Below, in pieces: positions 26,659 through 35,005 of a stretch of 64,000 bases of DNA. The DNA is taken from the NCBI GenBank assembly GCA_035315185.1, contig DATFYE010000145.1, positions 16,416 to 80,415 of the forward strand, given 5' to 3'. The stretch's first letter is position 1; the number at the start of each line of letters is the position of its first letter. Source of the DNA: JADGQN01 sp035315185 (GTDB lineage Bacteria > Desulfobacterota > Syntrophorhabdia > Syntrophorhabdales > WCHB1-27). A program made the translations under genes and the position numbers. The notes beneath the pieces were generated by a model. The model saw only the letters and a program-made list of their open reading frames with translations, made no database searches and was not told the DNA's origin.

Positions 26659-27762
26659 ATGAGAAAGGATTATTACGACATACTCGGTGTATCCCGGACC
26701 GCCACTGACGAAGAGCTAAAAAAAGCGTATCGAAAGCTTGCCCTGGCCTACCACCCTGACCGAAATCCCGGCGACAACGTTGCTGAAGAAAAATTCAAGG
26801 AAATAAACGAGGCTTATGCCGTGCTGGGTGACTCGGATAAGCGCTCGAGCTACGACCGCTTCGGGACGGCCGAACCCGGGCCCGGATTTGACTTCGGGTT
26901 TGGCGGCAACTTTAATGACATTTTCGGCGACCTGTTCAGCGACTTCTTCGGTGGTACCCAGCGCAGGCGACAGAAAAAGGGTGAAGATCTCCGTTACAAT
27001 CTCGACATTGAATTTGAGGAGGCGATTTTCGGAACGGAAAAGGAGATTGAGATACCCAAGGATGAGCGTTGCCCTCAGTGCAAGGGGTCAAGGGTTGAAC
27101 CGGGATTTCAGCCTGTTGTGTGTAAGCACTGCAATGGTCGCGGCCAGGTCCGGTACAGCCAGGGATTTTTCACCATCAACAAGGCCTGTGAGTATTGCAA
27201 CGGTGAGGGGCACATCATCAAAGATCCGTGCAAGATGTGTAAGGGGCGCGGTTACGTCAGAACAAAGAGCAGTTTGAAGGTCAACATCCCACCAGGCGTG
27301 GATACCGGGGTCAGGCTGAAGATGAGGGGAGAGGGTGCTCAGGGGTTACATGATACGACCCCCGGCGACCTCTACATTGTTCTCAGGGTCAAAGAACATC
27401 CTGTCTTTGAAAGAGAAGGCGACGACATTGTTGTGCACGCTGAAGTCCACTTTCCGATCCTCTGTCTTGGGGGAGAGATCACCGTACCCACCGTCGAAGG
27501 CGAGACAGCCATCAAGCTAAGTCCAGGGACCCAGCCGGGCAAGAGTTACAGGCTGCGGGGGCTCGGGGCTCCGAAGACCAACGGGTATGGCAGAGGCGAC
27601 GAGATTGTGTACGTGCATGCCAAGGTGCCCACCAACCTCACGGACAAACAGAAAACTCTTCTAGAAGAGCTCTCCAAGGAGTTAAACGGGGACGGGGACG
27701 TTACACACACAACAAAGGGGTTTAAGGACCGTTTCAAGGAATTCTTCGACCGCCGGGAGTAG
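26659..27762 (+). CDS. dnaJ: Chaperone DnaJ
   Basis: 367 aa. The J domain starts KDYYDILGVSRTATDEELKK and has HPD within AYHPDRNPGD. A Phe/Gly-rich linker follows (GFDFGFGGNFNDIFGDLFSD). The zinc domain holds four CXXC motifs (CPQC, CKHC, CEYC, CKMC). The C-terminal substrate domains end GRGDEIVYVHAKVPTNL. It delivers unfolded clients to DnaK. Cognate dnaK is missing from the operon and must lie elsewhere. A large palindrome-rich region follows. Confidence 0.95.
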   Translation: MRKDYYDILGVSRTATDEELKKAYRKLALAYHPDRNPGDNVAEEKFKEINEAYAVLGDSDKRSSYDRFGTAEPGPGFDFGFGGNFNDIFGDLFSDFFGGTQRRRQKKGEDLRYNLDIEFEEAIFGTEKEIEIPKDERCPQCKGSRVEPGFQPVVCKHCNGRGQVRYSQGFFTINKACEYCNGEGHIIKDPCKMCKGRGYVRTKSSLKVNIPPGVDTGVRLKMRGEGAQGLHDTTPGDLYIVLRVKEHPVFEREGDDIVVHAEVHFPILCLGGEITVPTVEGETAIKLSPGTQPGKSYRLRGLGAPKTNGYGRGDEIVYVHAKVPTNLTDKQKTLLEELSKELNGDGDVTHTTKGFKDRFKEFFDRRE

Positions 27763-27769
27763 TCCTCCT

Positions 27770-27972
27770 GCCAACTTGCCTTTTGCGCCTCCCTTCGTTG
27801 CGGCGACCCGGGAAGAGAGTGTGGGAGCGCCCGGGTACCCCGCAAGTACAATTGGCGGATCGACGTACCCCAAGGTACGCCTCGTCAAACCCACTGCCGT
27901 AGCCGGGTACCCGCGACCGGCCAAACCTTACATTCGCGGGTGGCAACGGTATCCATCAAAATTCAAGCTGGC
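27770..27972. repeat. Expanded palindromic element, copy D
   Basis: About 203 bp. Outer arms GCCAACTTGCCTTTTG and, in reverse complement, GCCAGCTTGAATTTTG; core GATCGACGTACC-CCAA-GGTACGCCTCG in inverted orientation. It also holds a GGGTACCCGCGA...TTCGCGGGTGG hairpin (27909-27941) of a second repeat type. It occupies most of the 349-bp gap after dnaJ. Confidence 0.55.
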
Positions 27973-28050
27973 ATACAAATATCCAGATCGGTCTTGCCGG
28001 TTAACCGTGAAGTTGTTTCAGGCCTGTGAGCTCCATCGCACGGTTTTTGT

Positions 28051-28079
28051 TTGACATCGCTCGTTTTTACGGTTACAAA
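28051..28079 (+). promoter_or_regulatory. Sigma-70-type promoter for the solute-binding protein gene
   Basis: TTGACA (28051-28056), 17-bp spacer, TACAAA (28074-28079). It lies 33 bases before the start codon, so the leader would be about 25 nt and would just include the AGGAGG site. Confidence 0.5.
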
Positions 28080-28111
28080 TCTACTAACAAAGCAAAGCTA
28101 GGAGGCGCCAC

Positions 28112-29326
28112 ATGAAGAAGAATTTGCTGTTCTCTCTGTTTTTTGTACTTTGCACCTTGGTTCTGGCATATACACCGTCGGATGCCGCGCCCGCTGCCAT
28201 AAAGGTCGGCATAGTCGATACCTACTCGGGGCCGGCCACTACCTACACCCAGGATGTCCTCGACGGGTTCAAAATGGCGGTCAACGAAATCAATGCAAAG
28301 GGCGGGGTACTGGGAAGAAAGATCGAGTTCGTGACACGGGATGACAAATTCAAACCGGACATCGCGCTCACCATGACAAAAGAATTGGTGATGAGGGAAA
28401 ATGTCGACGTGCTCATGGGTTCGACGAATAGCGGCGGCGCGCTGGCCATGTCCGATTTTGCGAAAAAGGAGAAGATCCCCTTCATCGTCACCGACGCAAA
28501 GAGCGACAAGATCATCGGCGAGCAGGGACATCGTTACGTATTCAACGCTAACGAAAACACGATGATGATCGGTAAAGCGACTGCGCTCGCCCTTTCCAAG
28601 AAGCCGTATGTGAAGTACTGGATCATGGGTGAGGATTACGAATTCGGCCATGCGTGCGCCGATGCAATCTGGACCAATCTCAAGATGCTGAAGCCGAACG
28701 TTCAGCTCCTCGGCCAGTCCTGGAGGAAGGTTGGAGAAACGGATTTGACGCCCTACCTTACGGCTGTGATGCAGGCAGGGCCGGACTGCATCATCAGCGC
28801 TTCCGGGGGAGGCGGCATAGTCAACTTCATGAAATCGGTGAAAGCTCTCGGTCTGGAGGGCAAGATTCCCATTTACCAGCACTACGCGACCGACCAGTTG
28901 GCTCTCGCACCGATCGGTTTCGATGCCCCCGAAGGCATCATGGGAAGCTCCAGCTATCACTTCTACTATCCCGCCACGTCTGAAAACAAGGAATTTGTGG
29001 AGGCATTCAGAAAGATCTACAAACGCTATCCGGGCTCTACCGCTCTTTATGGCTACACCGCCGGCATGTTCATCGCAAAGGCATACGAAAAGGCGGGAAG
29101 AGTCGATAAAGAGAAGTTCGTCGATGCATTGGAGGGGCTTACGATTGACAGCCCTATCGGAAAACTACAGATGCGTGCCTGTGATCATCAGGTGATCCTG
29201 CCCATGTATTATGGCATCACCAAGAAGGTACCCGGTTACGATTTCCTGATAGGATCAGACATGATGACGATCGCTGGTAAGGACTACCTGCCGAGCTGCG
29301 ACGAAATGCTGAAATTACGGAAGTGA
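28112..29326 (+). CDS. Branched-chain-amino-acid-type ABC solute-binding protein
   Basis: 404 aa. A signal peptide ends TPSDAAP. The type I periplasmic-binding fold follows (KVGIVDTYSGPATTYTQDVLDGFK, then INAKGGVLGRKIEFV and VDVLMGSTNSGGALAMSDFAKK). Relatives feed LivHMGF-type importers and in anaerobic degraders often bind aromatic or other organic acids. No permease or ATPase gene accompanies it, so it is an orphan receptor that must use a distant transporter or act as a sensor. The next gene, 24 bases on, is a LarA-like racemase, suggesting a hydroxy-acid ligand (inference). AGGAGG precedes the start. Confidence 0.9.
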   Translation: MKKNLLFSLFFVLCTLVLAYTPSDAAPAAIKVGIVDTYSGPATTYTQDVLDGFKMAVNEINAKGGVLGRKIEFVTRDDKFKPDIALTMTKELVMRENVDVLMGSTNSGGALAMSDFAKKEKIPFIVTDAKSDKIIGEQGHRYVFNANENTMMIGKATALALSKKPYVKYWIMGEDYEFGHACADAIWTNLKMLKPNVQLLGQSWRKVGETDLTPYLTAVMQAGPDCIISASGGGGIVNFMKSVKALGLEGKIPIYQHYATDQLALAPIGFDAPEGIMGSSSYHFYYPATSENKEFVEAFRKIYKRYPGSTALYGYTAGMFIAKAYEKAGRVDKEKFVDALEGLTIDSPIGKLQMRACDHQVILPMYYGITKKVPGYDFLIGSDMMTIAGKDYLPSCDEMLKLRK

Positions 29327-29350
29327 TACTGTTTTCAGCGTGAGATCTGC

Positions 29351-30592
29351 ATGAGAGTCCGGTTAAAGCATGATCTGTGGGGCAGCGATGAAGCGATTCA
29401 CCTTGATCTGCCCGAGCGATGGAATGTCAGTGTGCTCCGCATGGAAGGAGACGACAAGAGCATCCTCAAGGACGAAGCATACAGGAAGGCTCTTGCCCCG
29501 CTGGAGGCAGTGCTGAAGGGCAAGAAAGAGATCTGCATCCTGTTTGACGATATTTCGAGAGCAACACGTGTCTACCGCATTGCGCCTCATCTGATCGAGC
29601 TGTTCGAAAAATGCGGAATACGAGATGAACAGGTGAGATTTCTCTGTGCGCTGGGTACTCACGCTCCTCTCGATGGTGAAGCGTTCACAAGAAAGCTGGG
29701 CGAAGAGGTGATGGAACGATTCCCCGTCTACAACCACAATCCCTACGAAAACTGCGAGCATTTGGGTCAGACGCACCTTGGAACTCCCATCCTGGCCAAC
29801 AAGGAATTCTTGAGCTGCGATGCGAGGATCGGTATCGGATCCTTCGTTCCGCACGGTTTTTGCGGGCTCGGTGGAGGGTACAAGATTGTCATGCCGGGCA
29901 TTGCCCACATAGACGCGATCACGTATCATCACGGGAGCCTCCTGCAACAAAATCTGGCTGTATGTAGCCCAGGCCGTTACAGCGGCAATCCGCTTCTCGA
30001 AGACGTCAAGGAGTTTGGTCAAAAGGTTCGCCTCGACGCAAAAATTGATGCCCTCATAAACAGCGAGGCTGAGGCTGTGGATATTTCCGTGGGCACGCCC
30101 GAAGAAGCTTATTCCCGGTTTGCCGATCGAACAGTTGCCCACTACGGCACCACTGTTCCATGGAAAGCAGACATTCTCTTTGTCAATACATTTGCCAAAG
30201 GCAATGAGGCGACCATAGGTCTCTCTCAGGCCTCTGCCTTGCTCAAAGATGAAGGTGGCTACGTGGTGCTCCTCGCCGACATTTCTCGTGGGCAGGTGGT
30301 CCATTACCTACTGGGAAGATTTGGAAAGGAAACCTGGGGGAGGCTCGGTCGTGGTGAACGCGTGAAGGATAATAACGTAAGAAAGGTATTCGTTTTCTCT
30401 CGCTACAAAGATGTGGCCGCAACCTACTGGTTTGGAAAAAAAGAGGACGTTGTCTGGTGCCGGGATTTGACAGAAGTCATTCGAATTCTCGATGACGAAT
30501 ATAAGGGAAGGGCCCCCGACGTCCACGTAATCCCTGACGGCACCATTCAACTCGCAAATCAGGCGCATGGTAGTTGCGAGGTGGCGGATTAG
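29351..30592 (+). CDS. LarA-family (nickel-pincer) racemase-like protein
   Basis: 413 aa, DUF2088/LarA. Motifs are DDISRATR (N-terminal domain), ALGTHAPLDGEAF with the first His of the active site, and FVPHGFCGLGGGYKIVMPGI with the Lys that forms the thioamide link to the nickel-pincer cofactor in lactate racemase, followed by conserved His residues in ITYHH. LarA isomerises lactate; homologues handle other 2-hydroxy acids. Cofactor-making LarB/C/E genes are not in the window. Likely co-transcribed with the preceding binding protein. Confidence 0.88.
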   Translation: MRVRLKHDLWGSDEAIHLDLPERWNVSVLRMEGDDKSILKDEAYRKALAPLEAVLKGKKEICILFDDISRATRVYRIAPHLIELFEKCGIRDEQVRFLCALGTHAPLDGEAFTRKLGEEVMERFPVYNHNPYENCEHLGQTHLGTPILANKEFLSCDARIGIGSFVPHGFCGLGGGYKIVMPGIAHIDAITYHHGSLLQQNLAVCSPGRYSGNPLLEDVKEFGQKVRLDAKIDALINSEAEAVDISVGTPEEAYSRFADRTVAHYGTTVPWKADILFVNTFAKGNEATIGLSQASALLKDEGGYVVLLADISRGQVVHYLLGRFGKETWGRLGRGERVKDNNVRKVFVFSRYKDVAATYWFGKKEDVVWCRDLTEVIRILDDEYKGRAPDVHVIPDGTIQLANQAHGSCEVAD

Positions 30593-30607
30593 AGACGGAA
30601 CAATATC

Positions 30608-30721
30608 AGTAGGCAGTAAGAAGTAAGCAGTAGGTAGGGCGCAGAACAACATGTAGTAGGCAGAAAACTGTAAACATAGTGGACTATCATGCTGTATACT
30701 GCTTAGTGCTTACTGCCTACT
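30608..30721. repeat. AGTAGGCAGTAAG inverted pair between convergent genes
   Basis: AGTAGGCAGTAAG at 30608-30620 pairs with CTTACTGCCTACT at 30709-30721, the latter overlapping the lnt stop. Related words (AAGTAAGCAGTAGG, GTAGTAGGCAG) lie between. It may serve as a two-way transcription end between larA-like and lnt. Confidence 0.6.
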
Positions 30722-32218
30722 CTTCTTGCCGACCAACCCTCGCACTATGAGGCCAACCAGCATTATTACACAGAGCAACACGAAGTAGTCTCCATGGCGG
30801 ACGTAGAAGGTTTGTCCGTCTCTCATTGCGAACGTACCTTTCAATACCGTCCTCTCGAAGATGTTGGTCCGGGCAATGATCCGCCCCCTCGGATCGATAA
30901 TTGCGCTCACCCCGGTGTTGGCAGCCCTGAGCACGAACCTGTCCGTTTCGATAGCCCTGAACGTGTAGAACGCTAGGTGCTGGAAAGGGGCAGACGACCT
31001 GCCGAACCAGGCATCGTTGGTAATGTTGACGAGCACCTGAGCATCTCTACGCGCGGTATCAACCGTTATGTAAGGGAACGCCCCCTCGTAACAGATGAGA
31101 ACCCCCACCTTGCCAAACTCTGTTGCGATGGGATCGTGTCCATCGCCGGAAAAAAAATCACCGGTCGCAACACTTATCTTCTCAAGGAAAGGGAAGTAAT
31201 CCCTGAGCGGTGTAAATTCGCCGAAAGGTACCAGGTGAACCTTGTCGTACCTGCCGACAAATTGGCCTTTTCTTCCGAAGATGTAGGCTGAGTTATAAAA
31301 TCTGCCCTGACTATCTCTGAAGAGTGTTCCGAAGAGCAGATCGGTCGAAAGCATCTCAGGCAATGCGGATATTAGGGTCCTGGCGGGATCGGCCTCAAAC
31401 ACGAAAGGCATGGCGGTTTCAGGCCATATCACAAGGTCGACCCTGCCGCCCTCCTTTACGGTAAGTTGGGAATAGGTTTCCATGGTTCTCAGCTTGAATG
31501 CTTCATCCCACTTCATATCCTGGAGGATGTTGCCCTGGATGATTGCTGTCTTGAGGGTACCGCCTACTCGATCCTTGAGACGCGTGTACCCGAACAGCAG
31601 GGATGCGATAACGGCCATCACGATGAAGAGCGCAAAGAGAAGAGGCACGCGCTTTCTGCTCAGCAAATAAAAAATAAGAGTGTTGATGGCAACGATGAGA
31701 AATGAGATAAAATAAGTTCCGGTCACCGACGCGATCTGGATCATCGTAACAAAGTTATGTTGGGAATGGGCAACGTATGACCAGGGGAAGCCTGTCAGGA
31801 ACCAACCCCTCCAGTATTCAGTTAGCACCCAGAGCAAAGGCACGGATAGGTAAAGAGGCACCTTCAGAAAGGCTTCCAGCCAGGGACCAAGCCAGGTGAT
31901 AAGTCCAACATACAGGGCGAGGTAGAGCACAAGAAGCGCAAGGATGAGTATGGCCAGGGGAATGCTGATACCGCCATAGGTATTCATCGCCACCACGACC
32001 CAGTAGACAAGCCCGGCATAAGCCATGATGCCTGTGGCAAACCCGACGAGAAAATTCTGACGATGCTTCCCTTGCTCCAGCGAAAGAAGAAGAGGCGTGA
32101 GTGCCACGTAGGCGAGCGGGAACAACGAAATGGGAGGCTGTGAGAGTACCAGCAGGATCGCCGAGAGGAACGACAGGTTAAGCCGAGAGTTCCTTATATA
32201 ATTTATGGGAAAGAACAT
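30710..32218 (-). CDS. lnt: Apolipoprotein N-acyltransferase
   Basis: 502 aa. Six or more N-terminal membrane segments with PPISLFPLAYVALTPLL and WRGWFLTGFPW, then a nitrilase domain with the Glu-Lys-Cys triad in WPETAMPF, DKVHLVPFGEFTPLRDY and ICYEGAFP, and a final membrane segment. It adds the third acyl chain to lipoproteins in the inner membrane, consistent with a Gram-negative envelope. The start overlaps the ybeY 3' end by 41 bases. Third gene of phoH-ybeY-lnt, an arrangement common in proteobacteria. Confidence 0.95.
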   Translation of the reverse strand: MFFPINYIRNSRLNLSFLSAILLVLSQPPISLFPLAYVALTPLLLSLEQGKHRQNFLVGFATGIMAYAGLVYWVVVAMNTYGGISIPLAILILALLVLYLALYVGLITWLGPWLEAFLKVPLYLSVPLLWVLTEYWRGWFLTGFPWSYVAHSQHNFVTMIQIASVTGTYFISFLIVAINTLIFYLLSRKRVPLLFALFIVMAVIASLLFGYTRLKDRVGGTLKTAIIQGNILQDMKWDEAFKLRTMETYSQLTVKEGGRVDLVIWPETAMPFVFEADPARTLISALPEMLSTDLLFGTLFRDSQGRFYNSAYIFGRKGQFVGRYDKVHLVPFGEFTPLRDYFPFLEKISVATGDFFSGDGHDPIATEFGKVGVLICYEGAFPYITVDTARRDAQVLVNITNDAWFGRSSAPFQHLAFYTFRAIETDRFVLRAANTGVSAIIDPRGRIIARTNIFERTVLKGTFAMRDGQTFYVRHGDYFVLLCVIMLVGLIVRGLVGKKSRQ

Positions 32219-32630
32219 GGGTGAGCAGCTTCTTCTCTCTGTACCTCATTCTCCGGGCCTCTCTTTCTCCCGTTTCGTGATCAAATCCCTGAACGTGAAG
32301 CAGTCCATGAATGATGAGAGAAAAAACCCGTTCATAGAACGGTACGCCTGAAATTTCTGATTCCTTGCGGGCCCGTTCCAGTGAGATTACCAGATCACCC
32401 AAGACTTCGCAAGGTAATCCATCCGCATACGAAAAGGATATGACGTTAGTCGGGCGGTCTCTGTTAAAATAGGCTCGATTGATCTTGCGAATCTGTTTGT
32501 TGTCCGTGAATAGAATACTGAGGTCTCTAGTATCCAGATCCAAATAAGTTAGTAAGTCCTCGGTTACTTTTCGCACCCGCTGTCTGTCCGGAGTGAACAA
32601 TTTTTGGGAACCTTTTATCAAAACCACCAT
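32178..32630 (-). CDS. ybeY: Endoribonuclease YbeY
   Basis: 150 aa from ATG 32630 (GGATGGGAA upstream); a longer frame begins at 32690. The zinc triad is in HGLLHVQGFDHE (HGxLHLxGyDH type). The N-terminal VISFSYADG and LGDLVIS are family-typical. YbeY is needed for 16S rRNA 3'-end maturation and ribosome quality control. It sits between phoH and lnt. Confidence 0.94.
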   Translation of the reverse strand: MVVLIKGSQKLFTPDRQRVRKVTEDLLTYLDLDTRDLSILFTDNKQIRKINRAYFNRDRPTNVISFSYADGLPCEVLGDLVISLERARKESEISGVPFYERVFSLIIHGLLHVQGFDHETGEREARRMRYREKKLLTHVLSHKLYKELSA

Positions 32631-32692
32631 TTCCCATCCTTTCCGGACGTTCGAGCCTGTGGTGAGGAATGCCGAAGAGAATGTGAGCACAC

Positions 32693-33718
32693 TTATGATT
32701 GATCGCTTTCGGTCGGATCCTCCCTTTTTCCCCCGACAAGCTTCTCTCCCTTCAGAGGTTCTTTTCTTTCATAGGCCCTGATGATTTTCTGTACCAGCGG
32801 ATGGCGCACTACATCTTTTTCTGTGAAGTAGATGAACCTGATGCCTTTAATGCCCTTCAGGATGCGCTGTATTTCCACAAGGCCTGACGAACGTTTGTCA
32901 GGCAGGTCGATCTGGGTGATATCTCCGGTCACGACGCACTTGGAAGAAAAGCCGAGGCGCGTCAAAAACATTTTCATCTGCTCCGAAGCACTGTTCTGGG
33001 CCTCGTCCAAGATAACAAACGCGTCATTGAGCGTTCTGCCGCGCATGAACGCGAGAGGCGCTATCTCGAGTACGCCTTTTTCCATGAGTCGGGCTGCCCT
33101 GTCCATGTCGAGCATGTCATACAGCGCATCGTGCAGAGGCCTAAGATACGGATTCACCTTCTCGTACATGGTTCCTGGAAGAAAACCGAGCTTCTCACCC
33201 GCTTCGATGGCCGGTCTGGCGAGTATGATCCGTGAAACCTCCTTCTTGTAATAAGCGGAGAGAGCCATGGCCATGGCGAGGTACGTTTTGCCGGTGCCCG
33301 CGGGACCGATGCCAATCACTATGTCATATTTGCGTATGGCGTCCACATAGGAGCTCTGATTTTTCGTCTTCGGTACAACCATCTTTCGCATAGGAGGGAT
33401 AAATATCTGGTCTTTATAGAGGTTATCGGCCCCTTTCTGCGTGTGTGCAACATACCTGACGGCCTGATCGATATCGGAAGGCCTGATGACAAACCCCTTC
33501 TTTACAATGGTGGCAAGCTCATTGATCACTTTCCCGGTGCTCTCAACTTCCTGTTTATCCCCGATGAGGGTAAGGTGGGTGCCGCGAACACTCGTCTTTA
33601 CATTAAAGTATTTTCGCAGGTGGCGGATATTTTCTTCTCTGGGGCCGAACAGGTTACGAGCGAGGTGGGTATCGTCAAAAGAAAGTCTCAGAACATCTTC
33701 TTCCGGATTGGTCTCCAA
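32693..33718 (-). CDS. PhoH-family ATPase
   Basis: 341 aa. An N-terminal KH-like region precedes the ATPase core: Walker A GIGPAGTGKTYLAMA near residue 145, AFVILDEAQNS (Walker B) and a VTGDITQIDLP motif. PhoH-like proteins accompany YbeY and are thought to act in RNA metabolism. The predicted start is TTG 33718, 12 bases after AGGAGGT, a long spacing. A palindromic element lies upstream. Confidence 0.93.
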   Translation of the reverse strand: METNPEEDVLRLSFDDTHLARNLFGPREENIRHLRKYFNVKTSVRGTHLTLIGDKQEVESTGKVINELATIVKKGFVIRPSDIDQAVRYVAHTQKGADNLYKDQIFIPPMRKMVVPKTKNQSSYVDAIRKYDIVIGIGPAGTGKTYLAMAMALSAYYKKEVSRIILARPAIEAGEKLGFLPGTMYEKVNPYLRPLHDALYDMLDMDRAARLMEKGVLEIAPLAFMRGRTLNDAFVILDEAQNSASEQMKMFLTRLGFSSKCVVTGDITQIDLPDKRSSGLVEIQRILKGIKGIRFIYFTEKDVVRHPLVQKIIRAYERKEPLKGEKLVGGKREDPTESDQS

Positions 33719-33837
33719 ATACCTTTTGCTACCTCCTCTTTTGACCTACTTTCTTCATAACTATAGCACAAAAGCTTTACTGCATAAAGTGTATAAGCGA
33801 CTCTCGCCTAGATCCGCTTCAGCGCAAGCGAGGCCTT

Positions 33838-33963
33838 ATACCAAGTTGCATTCAAAAATAGAGCGAGGCGCTCAAGCCGTGACGAACGGAGGCGTACTTC
33901 GAGTACGTCGGAGAGAGGCAGGGCGCAGGCAACGTAGCTATATGAATGAAGGCAACTTGGTAT
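33838..33963. repeat. ~125-bp palindromic element, copy E
   Basis: 126 bp. Arms ATACCAAGTTGCATTCA and TGAATGAAGGCAACTTGGTAT pair almost fully; core GGCGTACT-TCG-AGTACGTCGG. It lies in the 352-bp divergent gap between phoH and the MA-type peptidase gene. The rest of the gap holds a possible leader hairpin (33996-34069). Confidence 0.88.
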
Positions 33964-33995
33964 TAAGCCTGCAAACCTTCGGGCTATAAAGATGC

Positions 33996-34069
33996 GCTTA
34001 CCCCCGGACGATAAGGACCTAGGCCCGCATTTGGAGAAGCGGGAGCGAAGAGAAAGCCTGGGGGAAAGC
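33996..34069 (+). promoter_or_regulatory. Possible leader structure sequestering a ribosome binding site
   Basis: GCTTACCCCC (33996-34005) can pair with GGGGGAAAGC (34060-34069), which contains the likely ribosome binding site of the peptidase gene starting at 34071. Two inner helices fit inside (AGGC/GCCT and CCCGC/GCGGG). No known riboswitch class is recognised. Confidence 0.3.
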
Positions 34070-34070
34070 T

Positions 34071-34940
34071 GTGTTCTTTACCCGTCCACAGAAAGGAACA
34101 AACAAGGCCCTTTTCGTTGCACTCGCCACATTCGGGCTTTTCTTGTTCTATTCTACGCCTCAGGGACGGGCTACGGAAGCGAGTGCCGGTTCGGGCTCGC
34201 TGTCGTTCGTCGGCAAGGGCAATAGCCATGCCGGAGATTACGACAGAGCCATGGCCCTGGTCATGTCGGTCCTGAAGGAAAAGTTTGATCTACCCGTTTC
34301 GCAGCCAAAGCTCCTCCTTTATCCCAGCCGTGAAGACTTTGAGTCGAATCTTGTACACATTGTCCGGTTTGATCCGGTTTATGCTCGGGAGGTGGCGGGG
34401 TGGGCGGTGGCGGTAGGAGCACCAGAGATGGTGCTTGCGAATGAGGAGGCACTTGAGCGCATTCCTTGGTCGGAGCGGATCCGTGTACTCGCGCATGAAC
34501 TGGTGCACACAGTCCAGTATGGCCTGTCCGGTGGTCGGCGCAGTACATCTGATCAGTGGTTGCGCGAAGGTTTTGCCGACTGGATCGCCTACCGTGTTCT
34601 GGAGTCCCTTGACCTGGGTGGCCCGTTGAATAGGCGGACCTTCCTGCTTGCGCGCATCAAGGGTACAGCCCATCGTTTGTCCTGCGCACCTCTTTCTGAA
34701 ATGGTGACGCTCGAGGACTTTATGAAGTCGCGAACGCGTTTTGGCGGCTCCTCAGTGTACGGCGAGGCACTGCTGGCGACTGAGTTTCTTGTCGAGAGGC
34801 ATGGTGTACAGCCGGTCCTTCGTTACTTCAGCCTGTTTAGACAATCGGATGACCGTCTCAAGAATTTCCGCGCCGCTTTTTATGAAGACCTGTCCGCTTT
34901 TGAAAAAGAGTTTACGGCTTATCTGCAAGACTCCCGGTAA
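34071..34940 (+). CDS. Peptidase MA-family metallohydrolase
   Basis: 289 aa from GTG 34071, with GGGGGAAAG upstream. An N-terminal hydrophobic segment (ALFVALATFGLFLFY) acts as signal or anchor. The gluzincin motif is VLAHELVHTVQYG (HEXXH), followed by WLREGFADW with the third zinc ligand Glu. Members are extracytoplasmic zinc hydrolases of uncertain substrate. The gene is flanked by palindromic copy E upstream and by TGATCACTG word repeats downstream. Confidence 0.85.
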   Translation: MFFTRPQKGTNKALFVALATFGLFLFYSTPQGRATEASAGSGSLSFVGKGNSHAGDYDRAMALVMSVLKEKFDLPVSQPKLLLYPSREDFESNLVHIVRFDPVYAREVAGWAVAVGAPEMVLANEEALERIPWSERIRVLAHELVHTVQYGLSGGRRSTSDQWLREGFADWIAYRVLESLDLGGPLNRRTFLLARIKGTAHRLSCAPLSEMVTLEDFMKSRTRFGGSSVYGEALLATEFLVERHGVQPVLRYFSLFRQSDDRLKNFRAAFYEDLSAFEKEFTAYLQDSR

Positions 34941-34967
34941 AAAGCGGTAGGCGCTGTTTTTCACCTT

Positions 34968-35005
34968 CTGGTCACTCCTTACTGTTTACTGATCACTGAT
35001 CACTG
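34968..35005. repeat. TGATCACTGATCACTG word repeat
   Basis: GGTCACTCCTTACTG and TGATCACTGATCACTG fill the 59-bp gap between two convergent genes. The same words appear at 23565-23598. Confidence 0.5.
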
